64,000 nucleotides of DNA from Candidatus Reconcilbacillus cellulovorans (GCA_002507565.1 MOXJ01000007.1:1-64000); one strand, 5' to 3'; shown: positions 1 to 7,101, counted from the stretch's first letter. A program made the numbers and translations. Notes: a model not told the origin generated them from the sequence alone.

Positions 1-1
1 G

Positions 2-136
2 ATCAACAAGAACGACTGGACGAACTACAACGAGGCGAACGACTACTCGTATGATCCGACGAAGACGAGTTTTGCGGATTGGAACCGGGTGACGCTGTAC
101 CGCAACGGCCAGCTCGTCTGGGGCGTCGAACCGTAA
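2..136 (+). CDS. C-terminal end of a CBM3 cellulose-binding module protein (partial)
   Basis: The window opens inside a gene, and the last 44 codons are visible. They carry the conserved end of a family 3 carbohydrate-binding module: NDYSYDPTKTSFADW, then VTLYRNGQLVWG and EP just before the stop. CBM3 modules bind crystalline cellulose and usually sit at the C-terminus of secreted cellulases or scaffold proteins. The catalytic part lies upstream of the window, so the enzyme family cannot be told. The module identification rests on the motif alone but is characteristic. Confidence 0.85.
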   Translation: MNKNDWTNYNEANDYSYDPTKTSFADWNRVTLYRNGQLVWGVEP

Positions 137-159
137 ACCTGAAAGAACCGTAAACCCGA

Positions 160-200
160 AAGCGGAGGGAACGGCCCGTGAAGTGGTCAACCCTCCGCTT
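160..200 (+). terminator. Inverted repeat after the CBM3 gene, possible terminator
   Basis: AAGCGGAGGG (160-169) and CCCTCCGCTT (191-200) are perfectly complementary over 10 bp with a 21-base loop, 24 bases after the CBM3 stop. No T-run follows, so this is at best an atypical terminator or an mRNA 3'-end stabiliser. Confidence 0.5.
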
Positions 201-253
201 GAACAGCGCCCGGTACAGACTTATTCTTGCATTATTTTGCGTTCCGAGTCCGC

Positions 254-281
254 TTGACAAAGATGACGGATAAACTATAAT
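254..281 (+). promoter_or_regulatory. Consensus sigma-A promoter of the bicarbonate operon
   Basis: A perfect -35 TTGACA (254-259) and a perfect -10 TATAAT (276-281) are separated by 16 bases. Transcription should start near 287-289 and produce a leader of about 185 bases before the DUF2294 start codon at 475. Confidence 0.85.
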
Positions 282-283
282 GG

Positions 284-408
284 ACGATGAGACGTAAGTC
301 CGAGCGATCTTCAGCTCATCATGACGGAAGAGGCTTTAGCATTCGCCCCTTTATTCGGGCCGAATGAAAAAGCCGGAAAACAACGACGTGATGAAGCGAA
401 AAGATAGT
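284..408 (+). ncRNA. Structured 5' leader, candidate riboswitch aptamer
   Basis: Between promoter and terminator the leader can fold extensively. A long hairpin has stems GGCTTT/AAAGCC (332-337/369-374), CATTCG/CGAATG (340-345/361-366) and CCC/GGG at its tip. It can be closed by TCATCATG (316-323) pairing with CGTGATGA (387-394). The same CTCATC (315-320) can instead pair with GATGAG at the transcript start (286-291), giving mutually exclusive folds if the start site includes those bases. I do not recognise the class; it does not show the signatures I know for T-box, ydaO, yybP-ykoY, fluoride or guanidine leaders. The 300-base gap before the first gene consists of this leader. Confidence 0.5.
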
Positions 409-452
409 CGGCGTATTATTTGGATATCCTCCAAATAAGCACGCCGTTTTTT
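409..452 (+). terminator. Intrinsic terminator in the leader with anti-SD loop (attenuator)
   Basis: CGGCGT (409-414) pairs with ACGCCG (441-446) and TTATTTGGA (416-424) pairs with TCCAAATAA (430-438), followed directly by TTTTTT (447-452). The terminator ends only 9 bases before the Shine-Dalgarno AAGGAGGT (461-468). The loop and 3' arm hold CCTCC (428-432), complementary to GGAGG of that ribosome site, so the element could also affect translation. A terminator ahead of the first gene is the mark of an attenuated operon. Confidence 0.8.
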
Positions 453-474
453 ATTGCCCGAAGGAGGTCGACCG

Positions 475-849
475 ATGCAGAAATCCAAAGGAGAAATCGA
501 AGACAAGATCAGCAAAGCTCTCACCCAATGGGAAAAGGAATATTTAGGTCGAGGATCGGTTTCCGTAAAAACCGACATACTTCGAAATATGATCATCGTG
601 CTTCTAAAAGGCGTCCTGACGCCCGCCGAGCAAAATTTGGCCAAAACCTTCGAAGGCATGATGTCGGTCAAAAAAACACGCTCGGACCTGGTTGAATCGG
701 GAAGCGAGGACTTAAAACAGTTGATTGAATCGATCACGGGTTCGAAAGTCGTCAGCTTTCACACCGACGTCAGCACCCGAACCGGAGAACGGGTCATGGT
801 ATTCATCTTATCCGACAATCTTGAAGACCGACTGGATTCAGTACGGTAG
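475..849 (+). CDS. DUF2294 protein, YbcI-like
   Basis: 124 residues. The ATG at 475 is chosen because AAGGAGGT lies 6 bases upstream. The sequence (EIEDKISKALTQWEKEYLGRG, residues 7-27, the conserved LLKGVLTPAEQNLA, and a VSTRTGERVMVFIL ending) matches the DUF2294 family, whose function is unknown. In Bacillus subtilis a member, ybcI, lies in the ybcC-ndhF inorganic-carbon locus (from memory). Here it is the first gene of an operon with a bicarbonate transporter, which suggests a conserved accessory role in carbon uptake. It is soluble, with no signal peptide or membrane segment. A terminator separates it from sbtA, so it can be made in excess. Confidence 0.75.
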   Translation: MQKSKGEIEDKISKALTQWEKEYLGRGSVSVKTDILRNMIIVLLKGVLTPAEQNLAKTFEGMMSVKKTRSDLVESGSEDLKQLIESITGSKVVSFHTDVSTRTGERVMVFILSDNLEDRLDSVR

Positions 850-883
850 ATCTGTGGACGACCGACGAGGAAGCGTTGCAGAT

Positions 884-947
884 AAACCGGAAACAGGAAA
901 GCGGGGGATGCGCTCATCTGTCCTCCGCTGGAAAGTTTCCGGTTTTT
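884..947 (+). terminator. Terminator between DUF2294 gene and sbtA
   Basis: AAACCGGAAAC (884-894) and GTTTCCGGTTT (935-945) form a perfect 11-bp stem, with an inner AGCGG/CCGCT pairing and T-rich sequence at 943-953. It ends 8 bases before the sbtA Shine-Dalgarno site, so sbtA expression needs read-through or regulated antitermination. Confidence 0.75.
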
Positions 948-971
948 CATTTTGCAAGGAGGTATTCTGCC

Positions 972-1943
972 ATGAACGACATCGTTCTTCACAACCTTTT
1001 GTCTCCGGCCATTCTCTTCTTTATCCTCGGACTCGCTGCTTCGTTCGCAAAGTCCGACTTAAAGTTTCCTTCGGCTTTAAGCGAATCCTTGAGCATTTAT
1101 CTGATGATCGCGATCGGATTGAAAGGTGGAATGGAGCTTTCTCAATATTCGATCCGTCATGTGATATTCCCTCTGATGGGAACTTTGCTGCTCGGGATAA
1201 TAATCCCCTTTATTACCTTTACAGTATGTTCATGGTTGAAACTTGACCGAAAAAATGCAATCGCTCTTGCGGCGACATACGGATCCGTCAGCATTGTGAC
1301 GTTCGGAGCAGCCGTTTCATTTCTTCAGCAATCCGGAACCCCCTATGAAGGTTTTATGAACGCCATGGTCGTTCTTCTGGAAAGCCCTGCGATTCTGGTC
1401 TCGATTTTGATGCTACGTTGGATGGATATTAACGAAAAAAAATCAAGAGGAGTCCATAGCCTTATGGCAATAAAAGAAACCTTTTTTGGAAAAAGCATCT
1501 TGCTCCTTACAGGGTCCTTGTGCATCGGTCTTCTGACCGGAAAAACCGCGCTGCAGACGGTCAAACCTTTGTTCGTCGATCTGTATTCGAGCATTCTCAT
1601 CGTTTTTCTGCTGGGAATGGGATTGGCGGCAGGGGAACGCATCGGCGAAATTCGGGATCACGGTATCAAACTCGCCGTTTTGGCGGTAGCGATGCCGCTA
1701 TTTTACGGAACGATCGGGGGATTCATCGGTACTTGGAGCGGGCTGTCCGTCGGCGGGACGTTTTTGATGAGCGTGCTTGCGGCAAGTTCTTCCTACATCG
1801 CCGCGCCGGCCGCGCTGAAACACACGGTTCCGGAGGCGAATCCTTCGATTTACTTAGGCATGTCGTTGGGCATCACGTTTCCGTTCAACATCATCATCGG
1901 AATTCCGCTTTATTTCAACCTGGCCCAATGGCTTCACTCCTAA
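972..1943 (+). CDS. sbtA: Sodium-dependent bicarbonate permease, SbtA family
   Basis: 323 residues. The start at 972 is set by AAGGAGGT at 956-963. The protein is hydrophobic throughout with about ten membrane segments, and has the SbtA (DUF897) pattern: LLSPAILFFILGLAAS at the N-terminus, the inverted-repeat glycine segments YGSVSIVTFGAAVSFLQ (near residue 105) and SSSYIAAPAALKHTVPEANP (near residue 280), and a late GMSLGITFPFNIIIGIP. Family members take up bicarbonate with sodium across the cell membrane. In cyanobacteria SbtA pairs with the PII-like SbtB; no SbtB gene is present here. The neighbours are a DUF2294 gene and a carbonic-anhydrase-like gene. Confidence 0.88.
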   Translation: MNDIVLHNLLSPAILFFILGLAASFAKSDLKFPSALSESLSIYLMIAIGLKGGMELSQYSIRHVIFPLMGTLLLGIIIPFITFTVCSWLKLDRKNAIALAATYGSVSIVTFGAAVSFLQQSGTPYEGFMNAMVVLLESPAILVSILMLRWMDINEKKSRGVHSLMAIKETFFGKSILLLTGSLCIGLLTGKTALQTVKPLFVDLYSSILIVFLLGMGLAAGERIGEIRDHGIKLAVLAVAMPLFYGTIGGFIGTWSGLSVGGTFLMSVLAASSSYIAAPAALKHTVPEANPSIYLGMSLGITFPFNIIIGIPLYFNLAQWLHS

Positions 1944-1962
1944 CGCGTCGGGGAGGAATACC

Positions 1963-2403
1963 ATGTACGACTCGCTTGTTCTGATCGGCATCGATCCGAC
2001 GGCCGAACATATTTTGCAACGCTTTATCCGGCAGGAACGGCGCCATCCGCTCGTTTTCCGCTGTGAAGAATTGCGCATTTGGGACCCTTACGGTTCTTTG
2101 GCTCGAAGCATCGTCAGCGCATTAACCCGTTATCCGACCATCCGAGAAATTTGGATTTTGGGTTGCAACGATTACATCTGCCACCATCATTCTATTCCGT
2201 TGAAAACCAAAGACTCTACAGCCGATGTAGTATCTTATTTGATTTCCCATCAATCCGGGTTGCCTGCGGAACGTTGGTTGAACGTCTCAACCGACCCGAC
2301 AGCAGCGGTGCTCGAGACAGCCGATCTGCTCCGCAACCACCCTCTGCTTCCGGAAGGGGTCTCCGTCATGGTGGCTTTTATCGAAGTGAAGGACGGCGGC
2401 TAG
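1963..2403 (+). CDS. Degenerate beta-carbonic-anhydrase-like protein (YbcF-like)
   Basis: 146 residues; start ATG 1963 with GGGAGGA at 1951-1957, 19 bases after sbtA. The layout resembles a short beta-carbonic anhydrase: an N-terminal beta strand, then a helix, then the strand-loop IWILGCNDYICHHH (residues 67-80), which sits where the anhydrases have the GHxxCG zinc motif. The usual CxDxR motif reads GIDPT (residues 9-13), so the first zinc cysteine and the arginine are missing, while new Cys and His residues cluster at 72-80. A B. subtilis carbonic-anhydrase-like gene, ybcF, sits in the same type of locus. The role may be regulatory or a modified catalyst. Homology is an inference. Confidence 0.5.
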   Translation: MYDSLVLIGIDPTAEHILQRFIRQERRHPLVFRCEELRIWDPYGSLARSIVSALTRYPTIREIWILGCNDYICHHHSIPLKTKDSTADVVSYLISHQSGLPAERWLNVSTDPTAAVLETADLLRNHPLLPEGVSVMVAFIEVKDGG

Positions 2404-3455
2404 CCGTCCCGAAACGCCGCCCACGAATCGAGTTTCCGTCCCGAAAAATCGAACAGCGTCAAATTCGTCCAGTTGTTCGCGTGCCCGACCGACCACTCCC
2501 GCTTGACGGGAATCCAGCACGGTTCCCAGTAATAAAATCCGGTTCCCAACCCCCGCGGCGTATCCGCGACCACGGCAGCCAGATCGAGCAGAAACCGCCG
2601 CTGCCCCTCGACGCTCGCAGGATAGCCGGCGTGAAGCTGCGACGGTTCCGCCACGATGAGCGGATGTTCCGGCGGCGCTTCCAGCGTCCACGGATACGCC
2701 GTCTCGACGACGACGAGCGGCTTGCCGAACCCGGCCGCCAAAGCCTCGAGCGTCGCCCGCAGATCGTTCAGCGTCCCATGCCACCACGGATAATACGACA
2801 GCCCGATCACATCGTACTCGACGTCGAACCGCCCCAGCCGTTCGAAAAACCGGCACGCCCCCTCGCGATCGCCGCCGCGGTCGATGTGTACCATGACTTG
2901 CGCCGACGGCAGCGCGTCGCGGACGGCGCGGATGCCGGCACCGAGCAGCTCCGCGAACTTGCGCCACTGTTCGTCCGTATCGAAAGCCCCGTCGACGCGC
3001 CCGTCGTCCCACAAGAAACCCGGCGTGATCTCATTGCCCACCTGCACCTCGTCCGGCGCCGCACCGTTACGCGACAGTTCGCGGAGCACGTCGAACGTAT
3101 ACCAATAGACCGCTTCGCACAGCTTTCCGAACGACAAACGCTCCCACGCCTTCGGCTTATATTGCTTCGCCGGATCCGCCCAGCCGTCCGAATAATGAAA
3201 ATCGAGCAAAAACCGGAAACCTCGCGTCTTGATCCGCCGTCCCATGGCGACCGTCCGCTCCAGATTGCAAAACCCGCCCGGCGGATCGTTCCAGAGGCGA
3301 AGACGCGCGGCGTTAACCCCGCTTCGCCGCAAAATCGCCAGGACGTCCTCCGGCTTGCCGCCGTCGACGTCGCGAAACGTCCCTCCGGCCTGCTCGATCT
3401 CGTCCACAAACGACACATCCGCCCCCCGGATCGACAAAACGCCCATCACGCGCAT
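2400..3455 (-). CDS. GH53 arabinogalactan endo-beta-1,4-galactanase, no signal peptide
   Basis: 351 residues, the size of a bare GH53 catalytic domain. It cuts internal beta-1,4-galactosyl bonds of type I arabinogalactan. Visible family motifs are SIRGADVSF near the N-terminus, RLRLWNDP (51-58), DFHYSDGWADPAKQ (85-98), VGNEI with the acid/base Glu142, and VVVETAYPW with the nucleophile Glu251. The start is supported by AAAGGAGA just upstream. Unlike most GH53 enzymes it begins directly with the catalytic domain and has no signal peptide, so it probably acts in the cytoplasm on imported galacto-oligosaccharides. It is the last gene of cluster 1. Its stop overlaps the convergent plus-strand gene within the four bases CTAG. 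Confidence 0.9.
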   Translation of the reverse strand: MRVMGVLSIRGADVSFVDEIEQAGGTFRDVDGGKPEDVLAILRRSGVNAARLRLWNDPPGGFCNLERTVAMGRRIKTRGFRFLLDFHYSDGWADPAKQYKPKAWERLSFGKLCEAVYWYTFDVLRELSRNGAAPDEVQVGNEITPGFLWDDGRVDGAFDTDEQWRKFAELLGAGIRAVRDALPSAQVMVHIDRGGDREGACRFFERLGRFDVEYDVIGLSYYPWWHGTLNDLRATLEALAAGFGKPLVVVETAYPWTLEAPPEHPLIVAEPSQLHAGYPASVEGQRRFLLDLAAVVADTPRGLGTGFYYWEPCWIPVKREWSVGHANNWTNLTLFDFSGRKLDSWAAFRDG

Positions 3456-3475
3456 CCTTCTCCTTTCGCGCCCCG

Positions 3476-3502
3476 AGCGGCCGATCGCCGCCGGCGGCCG
3501 CT
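3476..3502 (-). repeat. Hairpin between permease and GH53 genes
   Basis: AGCGGCCG (3476-3483) pairs with CGGCCGCT (3495-3502). No U-tract follows on the minus strand. The same stem occurs in the hairpin at 5312-5344, so the pair of permease genes is bracketed by two related stem-loops. Confidence 0.6.
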
Positions 3503-3503
3503 T

Positions 3504-4391
3504 TTATTCCTTCACCGCGCCGAGCACAAGCCCCTTGATGAAATACGTCTGCAAAAACGGATATACGAGCAAAATCGGCAGCGCGCCGATAAAAATTTGC
3601 GCCGCTCGAACCGTTTTCTGTGAGATCAGCTCGAGATCTTCCGGGCTGATGCTCATCGTGCTGAAATCGCGCTGCACGATCACCGTCTGCAAAAACGTCG
3701 CGAGCGGATACTTTTTGTTGTCGTGAATGTACAGCAACCCGTCGAACCAAGAATTCCAATGAAACACCATGCTGAACAGCGCCAGCGTCGCGATCGCCGG
3801 CAGCGACACCGGCAGGTAGACCGAAAACAGCGTGCGGACGTGTCCCGCCCCGTCGATGAGCGCCGCCTCCTCCAACTCGCGCGGCACACTCCGGAAGAAG
3901 TTCATCAGAAGCACCGTCAGCCAGACGTTGACCGCGCCGGGAATGACGAGCACCCAGAACGTGTCCATCATGCCGAGTTTCTGGATCACGATATAAAACG
4001 GCACGAGCCCGCCGTTGAAAATGAGCGTAAACACGAAAATCCAGGCGTACACCGTGCGGCCTTTGAACACCGCATCGTCTTTCGACAGAGGATAAGCGGC
4101 CAGAAACGCGAGCAACAGCGTCAGCGCGGTGCCGACGACGGTACGCGCGACCGACACTCCGATCGAACCGAGAAAGACCGGATTGTCGATCGTTTTCTTG
4201 TACGCTTCGAGCGTAAACTGCACCGGCCACAGGCCGACCAGATTCGCGTCCGCCGCCGCGCGCGAGCTGAGCGACACAGCCAGCACGTGCCAGAGCGGAA
4301 CGACGCACAGGAGCGAAACGACGAACATGAACGCCAGATTGAACGCATTGAACACGCGGTACGACCACGTTTTGCGATACACGGGGCGCAC
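3504..4391 (-). CDS. Sugar ABC transporter permease, YtcP/LplC type (cluster 1)
   Basis: 295 residues with six predicted membrane segments (first at about 18-38, last near 265-285). The EAA loop that contacts the ATPase reads EEAALIDGAG near the middle. The C-terminal PFLQTYFIKGLVLGAVKE is typical of YtcP-type CUT1 permeases. It pairs with the LplB-type permease 9 bases upstream to form the membrane channel. No ATPase gene is nearby, as is usual for this group, which shares an MsmX-type ATPase encoded elsewhere. Likely substrates are oligosaccharides from arabinogalactan or pectin side chains. Confidence 0.92.
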   Translation of the reverse strand: MRPVYRKTWSYRVFNAFNLAFMFVVSLLCVVPLWHVLAVSLSSRAAADANLVGLWPVQFTLEAYKKTIDNPVFLGSIGVSVARTVVGTALTLLLAFLAAYPLSKDDAVFKGRTVYAWIFVFTLIFNGGLVPFYIVIQKLGMMDTFWVLVIPGAVNVWLTVLLMNFFRSVPRELEEAALIDGAGHVRTLFSVYLPVSLPAIATLALFSMVFHWNSWFDGLLYIHDNKKYPLATFLQTVIVQRDFSTMSISPEDLELISQKTVRAAQIFIGALPILLVYPFLQTYFIKGLVLGAVKE

Positions 4392-4400
4392 CCCTTTCCG

Positions 4401-5288
4401 CTAAAAAATCCGGTAATGAGCCCATCTGTACGCCAACCGGTACGATAACACGATCAGGACCATGCCGACGACCGATTTGAACAGTCCGACCGCCGTGCCG
4501 AATCCCATCTCTCCGTTGATGATCGCCGTCCGGTAAACGAATGTGTCGATAATGTCGCCCTTGTCGTAAACGAGAGGGTTATACAGGTTGAAAATCTGAT
4601 CAAACCCGGCATTCAAAATGTTGCCGAGCGACAGCGTCCCGACGACGACCGCGATCGGCATCATCGACGGAATCGTGATGTAGATCGTCTGTTTCCAGCG
4701 GCTTGCGCCGTCGACCTCCGCCGCCTCATACAGCGCCGGATTCACGTTGGCGAGCGCGGCCAGAAAGACGATGGTGCCGAAGCCGAATTCTTTCCACACG
4801 TCGGAGACGACGACCGTCAGCCGAAACCAGTCGCCGTCGCCGAGGAAAAAAATCGGCCCGATGCCGAACAGCGACTCGAGCGCCCGGTTGACGATGCCTC
4901 CGTCCGTCGACAAAATGTCGATCAGAATGCCGCCGAGAATGACCCAGGACAAAAAGTGCGGCAGATAGACCATCGTCTGCACGTACCGCTTGTACAGGCG
5001 GCTGCGGATTTCGTTCAGCAAAATGGCGAACGTAAACGGTACGATCAGATGAAGCACGATTTTTGCCGCCGAGATGATAAGCGTGTTCCAGATGACTTGC
5101 AAGCTGTCTTGCCGTTCAAACAAATAGCGGAAATTGTCCAGCCCCACCCACGCCGAACCGCCGATGCCGAGCCACGGCTTGTAATCTTGAAACGCCATGA
5201 CAATGCCGAACATCGGCGCGTAGTTGAATACGGCCAGAAGTGCGAGCGACGGCAACAGCATCAGGTGAAACGGCAAACTTTTACGCAT
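4401..5288 (-). CDS. Sugar ABC transporter permease, LplB type (cluster 1)
   Basis: 295 residues. The N-terminal membrane segment is followed by the signature NYAPMFGIVMAFQDYKPWLG, typical of LplB permeases, then five further segments and the EAA loop YEAAEVDGASRWKQ near residue 190. It works with the YtcP-type permease downstream and receives sugar from the lipoprotein encoded just upstream. A stem-loop at 5312-5344 separates it from that binding-protein gene. Confidence 0.92.
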   Translation of the reverse strand: MRKSLPFHLMLLPSLALLAVFNYAPMFGIVMAFQDYKPWLGIGGSAWVGLDNFRYLFERQDSLQVIWNTLIISAAKIVLHLIVPFTFAILLNEIRSRLYKRYVQTMVYLPHFLSWVILGGILIDILSTDGGIVNRALESLFGIGPIFFLGDGDWFRLTVVVSDVWKEFGFGTIVFLAALANVNPALYEAAEVDGASRWKQTIYITIPSMMPIAVVVGTLSLGNILNAGFDQIFNLYNPLVYDKGDIIDTFVYRTAIINGEMGFGTAVGLFKSVVGMVLIVLSYRLAYRWAHYRIF

Positions 5289-5311
5289 GGCCCTCTTCCC
5301 TTTCGCCGACG

Positions 5312-5344
5312 GGAAAGCGGCCGACTCCCCGCCGGCCGCTTTCC
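5312..5344 (-). repeat. Strong stem-loop between binding-protein and permease genes
   Basis: GGAAAGCGGCCG (5312-5323) and CGGCCGCTTTCC (5333-5344) form a perfect 12-bp stem with a 9-base loop. It lies 6 bases after the SBP stop, and no T-run follows on the minus strand. Such structures commonly protect the upstream message and allow more SBP than permease. Confidence 0.7.
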
Positions 5345-5349
5345 GCCGA

Positions 5350-7062
5350 TTACTTCAACGCCGCGTACCAGTCGTTGACTTCTTTCGTTATCTGGTCGCC
5401 GCCGGAAGCCTTCCACGTCTCCACGAACTTGTCGAACGCGTCGAGGCCCGCTTTGCCGTAAATAATTTCGTTGAACGTCTGGCTTTCGAGTTTTTTCAGA
5501 TAGTCCCACTTCGTCTTCATCGTCGGCGTGGCGGGACCGGTGTACATGTCCTTGTACGAAATGTCGGGCTGCTGCATCAGCACGACCGCCGCGTTCGGCG
5601 TTTCGGGGCCGTAGTTGTTCTTGAGCTCGCGTTCCAGCCACGTCTGCGGTTCTTTGCCTTGCGCGAGATTGAGCAGCGCCTTCATCTGGGCGTCCGGGAT
5701 ACGCGCGCCGTCGCGAACGAGGAAATACCGCATGACGTTGACCGCGCCGCCGGGAACTTTGTCGCCGTAGACCGGATTGCCGTTGGCGTCGAGGTCGTAG
5801 TCGTAACCCTTGAACACGCCGATATCGAAAATTCCGTCTGGTTCCGGATTCGCGAGATGCTGGAACAGATAGTTCTGATACGTGAACAGCGCCTCGGGAT
5901 GTTTGGCGTTTTTGCTGATCAGCGTCACGCCGTTCGTAAAATGCGTGCCGTGGCGCCCCGCCTTGCCGTCCGGTCCTGTCGGAATCGGGAACGGTTTCCA
6001 CACCGCGTGCGGAACGTTTTTGGCCGTATCGCGCAGCGGCCAGCCGCTCATCCAGTACGGCCCCGGGATGATGCCCGACTTGCCGGCGACCGCGGGCTCG
6101 GCCGTCTTGTTTTCGTCCCAGAGCGCCGCTTCTTTCGGGATGTAGCCTTTTTCGTACCATTCGCGCAGTTTCTGCAAACCGGGCTTCATCGCCGGATTGA
6201 TCGAGCCGTATTCGAGCTTGCCGTCCGGCGTCTTGTTCCATTGCTGCGGAATCGTCCCGAACGCGCCGAACACCCAGGACGGATCGCCCATCCACGTGTT
6301 CATCGAGTTCTTGAACCCGATGCTGAGCGGAATGACTTCGTTCGGCTTCAGGCCGTCCGGATTGCGGTTCTTGAAGGCGTCCATCACCTTTTCGAGATCG
6401 TCCAGCGTCTTCGGCGCCTGCAGGCCGAGCTTATCGAGCCAATCCTGACGGATCCAGAGCAGGTAGTCGTGGTTGTAGGCGTAATCGAGCACGGGCAGGC
6501 CCATCCGCTTGCCGTCGCGGATATACGGGTTCCAAACGTTCGGATCGAGCGCCATCGCCTTTTTCCAGATGTCGTTGGCGTACTGGTCGAACAGCGAGCC
6601 GACCTCGCGGAACAGGCCGGAGTCGATCAAATCCTGTGCGAGCTGCTCGTCGCCGACCGTGACGACGTCTGGCATTTCTTGACCGGACGACATCGCCAAC
6701 CGCAGTTTCGTCGCAAATGCGCCGTTCGTGTCGGTCACCGACCAGAGCGTCTTGATCTGAATGCCGAGTGTCTCAAGCGCCCAACGGGTAGCGACGTTGT
6801 TTTCGATCGTCTCGCCGTTTTTGAACGTCAGTGCCGGATCGACACCCCAGACCGTCGTGATCGTCACCGGAGGATCGTACTTGTCCTTGTAGGCGCTTTG
6901 CCCGGCGCCCGTCGCCTGGGACGACGTCTGGGCGGACGGTGAAGCACCGGAGGATCCGGCGGGTTCTTTCGTTTTGCCCGAGCATCCAGCCGACGCGATC
7001 GCCAGAACGATCGCCGCGACAGCGGCCAAAAGCCGTCGCTTGTTCGATGCCAGCGGGTTCAT
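5350..7062 (-). CDS. Extracellular sugar-binding lipoprotein, LplA type (cluster 1)
   Basis: 570 residues. The N-terminus has a lysine/arginine stretch, a hydrophobic segment and the lipobox ASAGC, followed by a Gly/Ser-rich linker, so it is an anchored lipoprotein facing outward. The mature part is a family 1 type solute-binding protein of the large LplA group (EIIYGKAGLDAFDKFVETW and NDWYAALK at the C-terminus). It captures oligosaccharides for the LplB/YtcP permeases downstream. The 114-base gap upstream carries a good -10 box but a poor -35, as expected if the YesN regulator just upstream must activate it. Confidence 0.93.
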   Translation of the reverse strand: MNPLASNKRRLLAAVAAIVLAIASAGCSGKTKEPAGSSGASPSAQTSSQATGAGQSAYKDKYDPPVTITTVWGVDPALTFKNGETIENNVATRWALETLGIQIKTLWSVTDTNGAFATKLRLAMSSGQEMPDVVTVGDEQLAQDLIDSGLFREVGSLFDQYANDIWKKAMALDPNVWNPYIRDGKRMGLPVLDYAYNHDYLLWIRQDWLDKLGLQAPKTLDDLEKVMDAFKNRNPDGLKPNEVIPLSIGFKNSMNTWMGDPSWVFGAFGTIPQQWNKTPDGKLEYGSINPAMKPGLQKLREWYEKGYIPKEAALWDENKTAEPAVAGKSGIIPGPYWMSGWPLRDTAKNVPHAVWKPFPIPTGPDGKAGRHGTHFTNGVTLISKNAKHPEALFTYQNYLFQHLANPEPDGIFDIGVFKGYDYDLDANGNPVYGDKVPGGAVNVMRYFLVRDGARIPDAQMKALLNLAQGKEPQTWLERELKNNYGPETPNAAVVLMQQPDISYKDMYTGPATPTMKTKWDYLKKLESQTFNEIIYGKAGLDAFDKFVETWKASGGDQITKEVNDWYAALK

Positions 7063-7101
7063 GGGCGTTTCCCCCTTGTCCTTGGTGGTGATTGCAAGCC
7101 C

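Noticed and set aside
876-971. N-terminal extension of SbtA
   Set aside because: The extension would translate through the terminator at 884-947; the ATG at 972 has a perfect ribosome site.
5287-6942. Long plus-strand open frame opposite the cluster 1 binding protein
   Set aside because: It is antisense to a lipoprotein gene with a perfect lipobox; its Arg/Val/Asp-rich composition is typical of a shadow frame.
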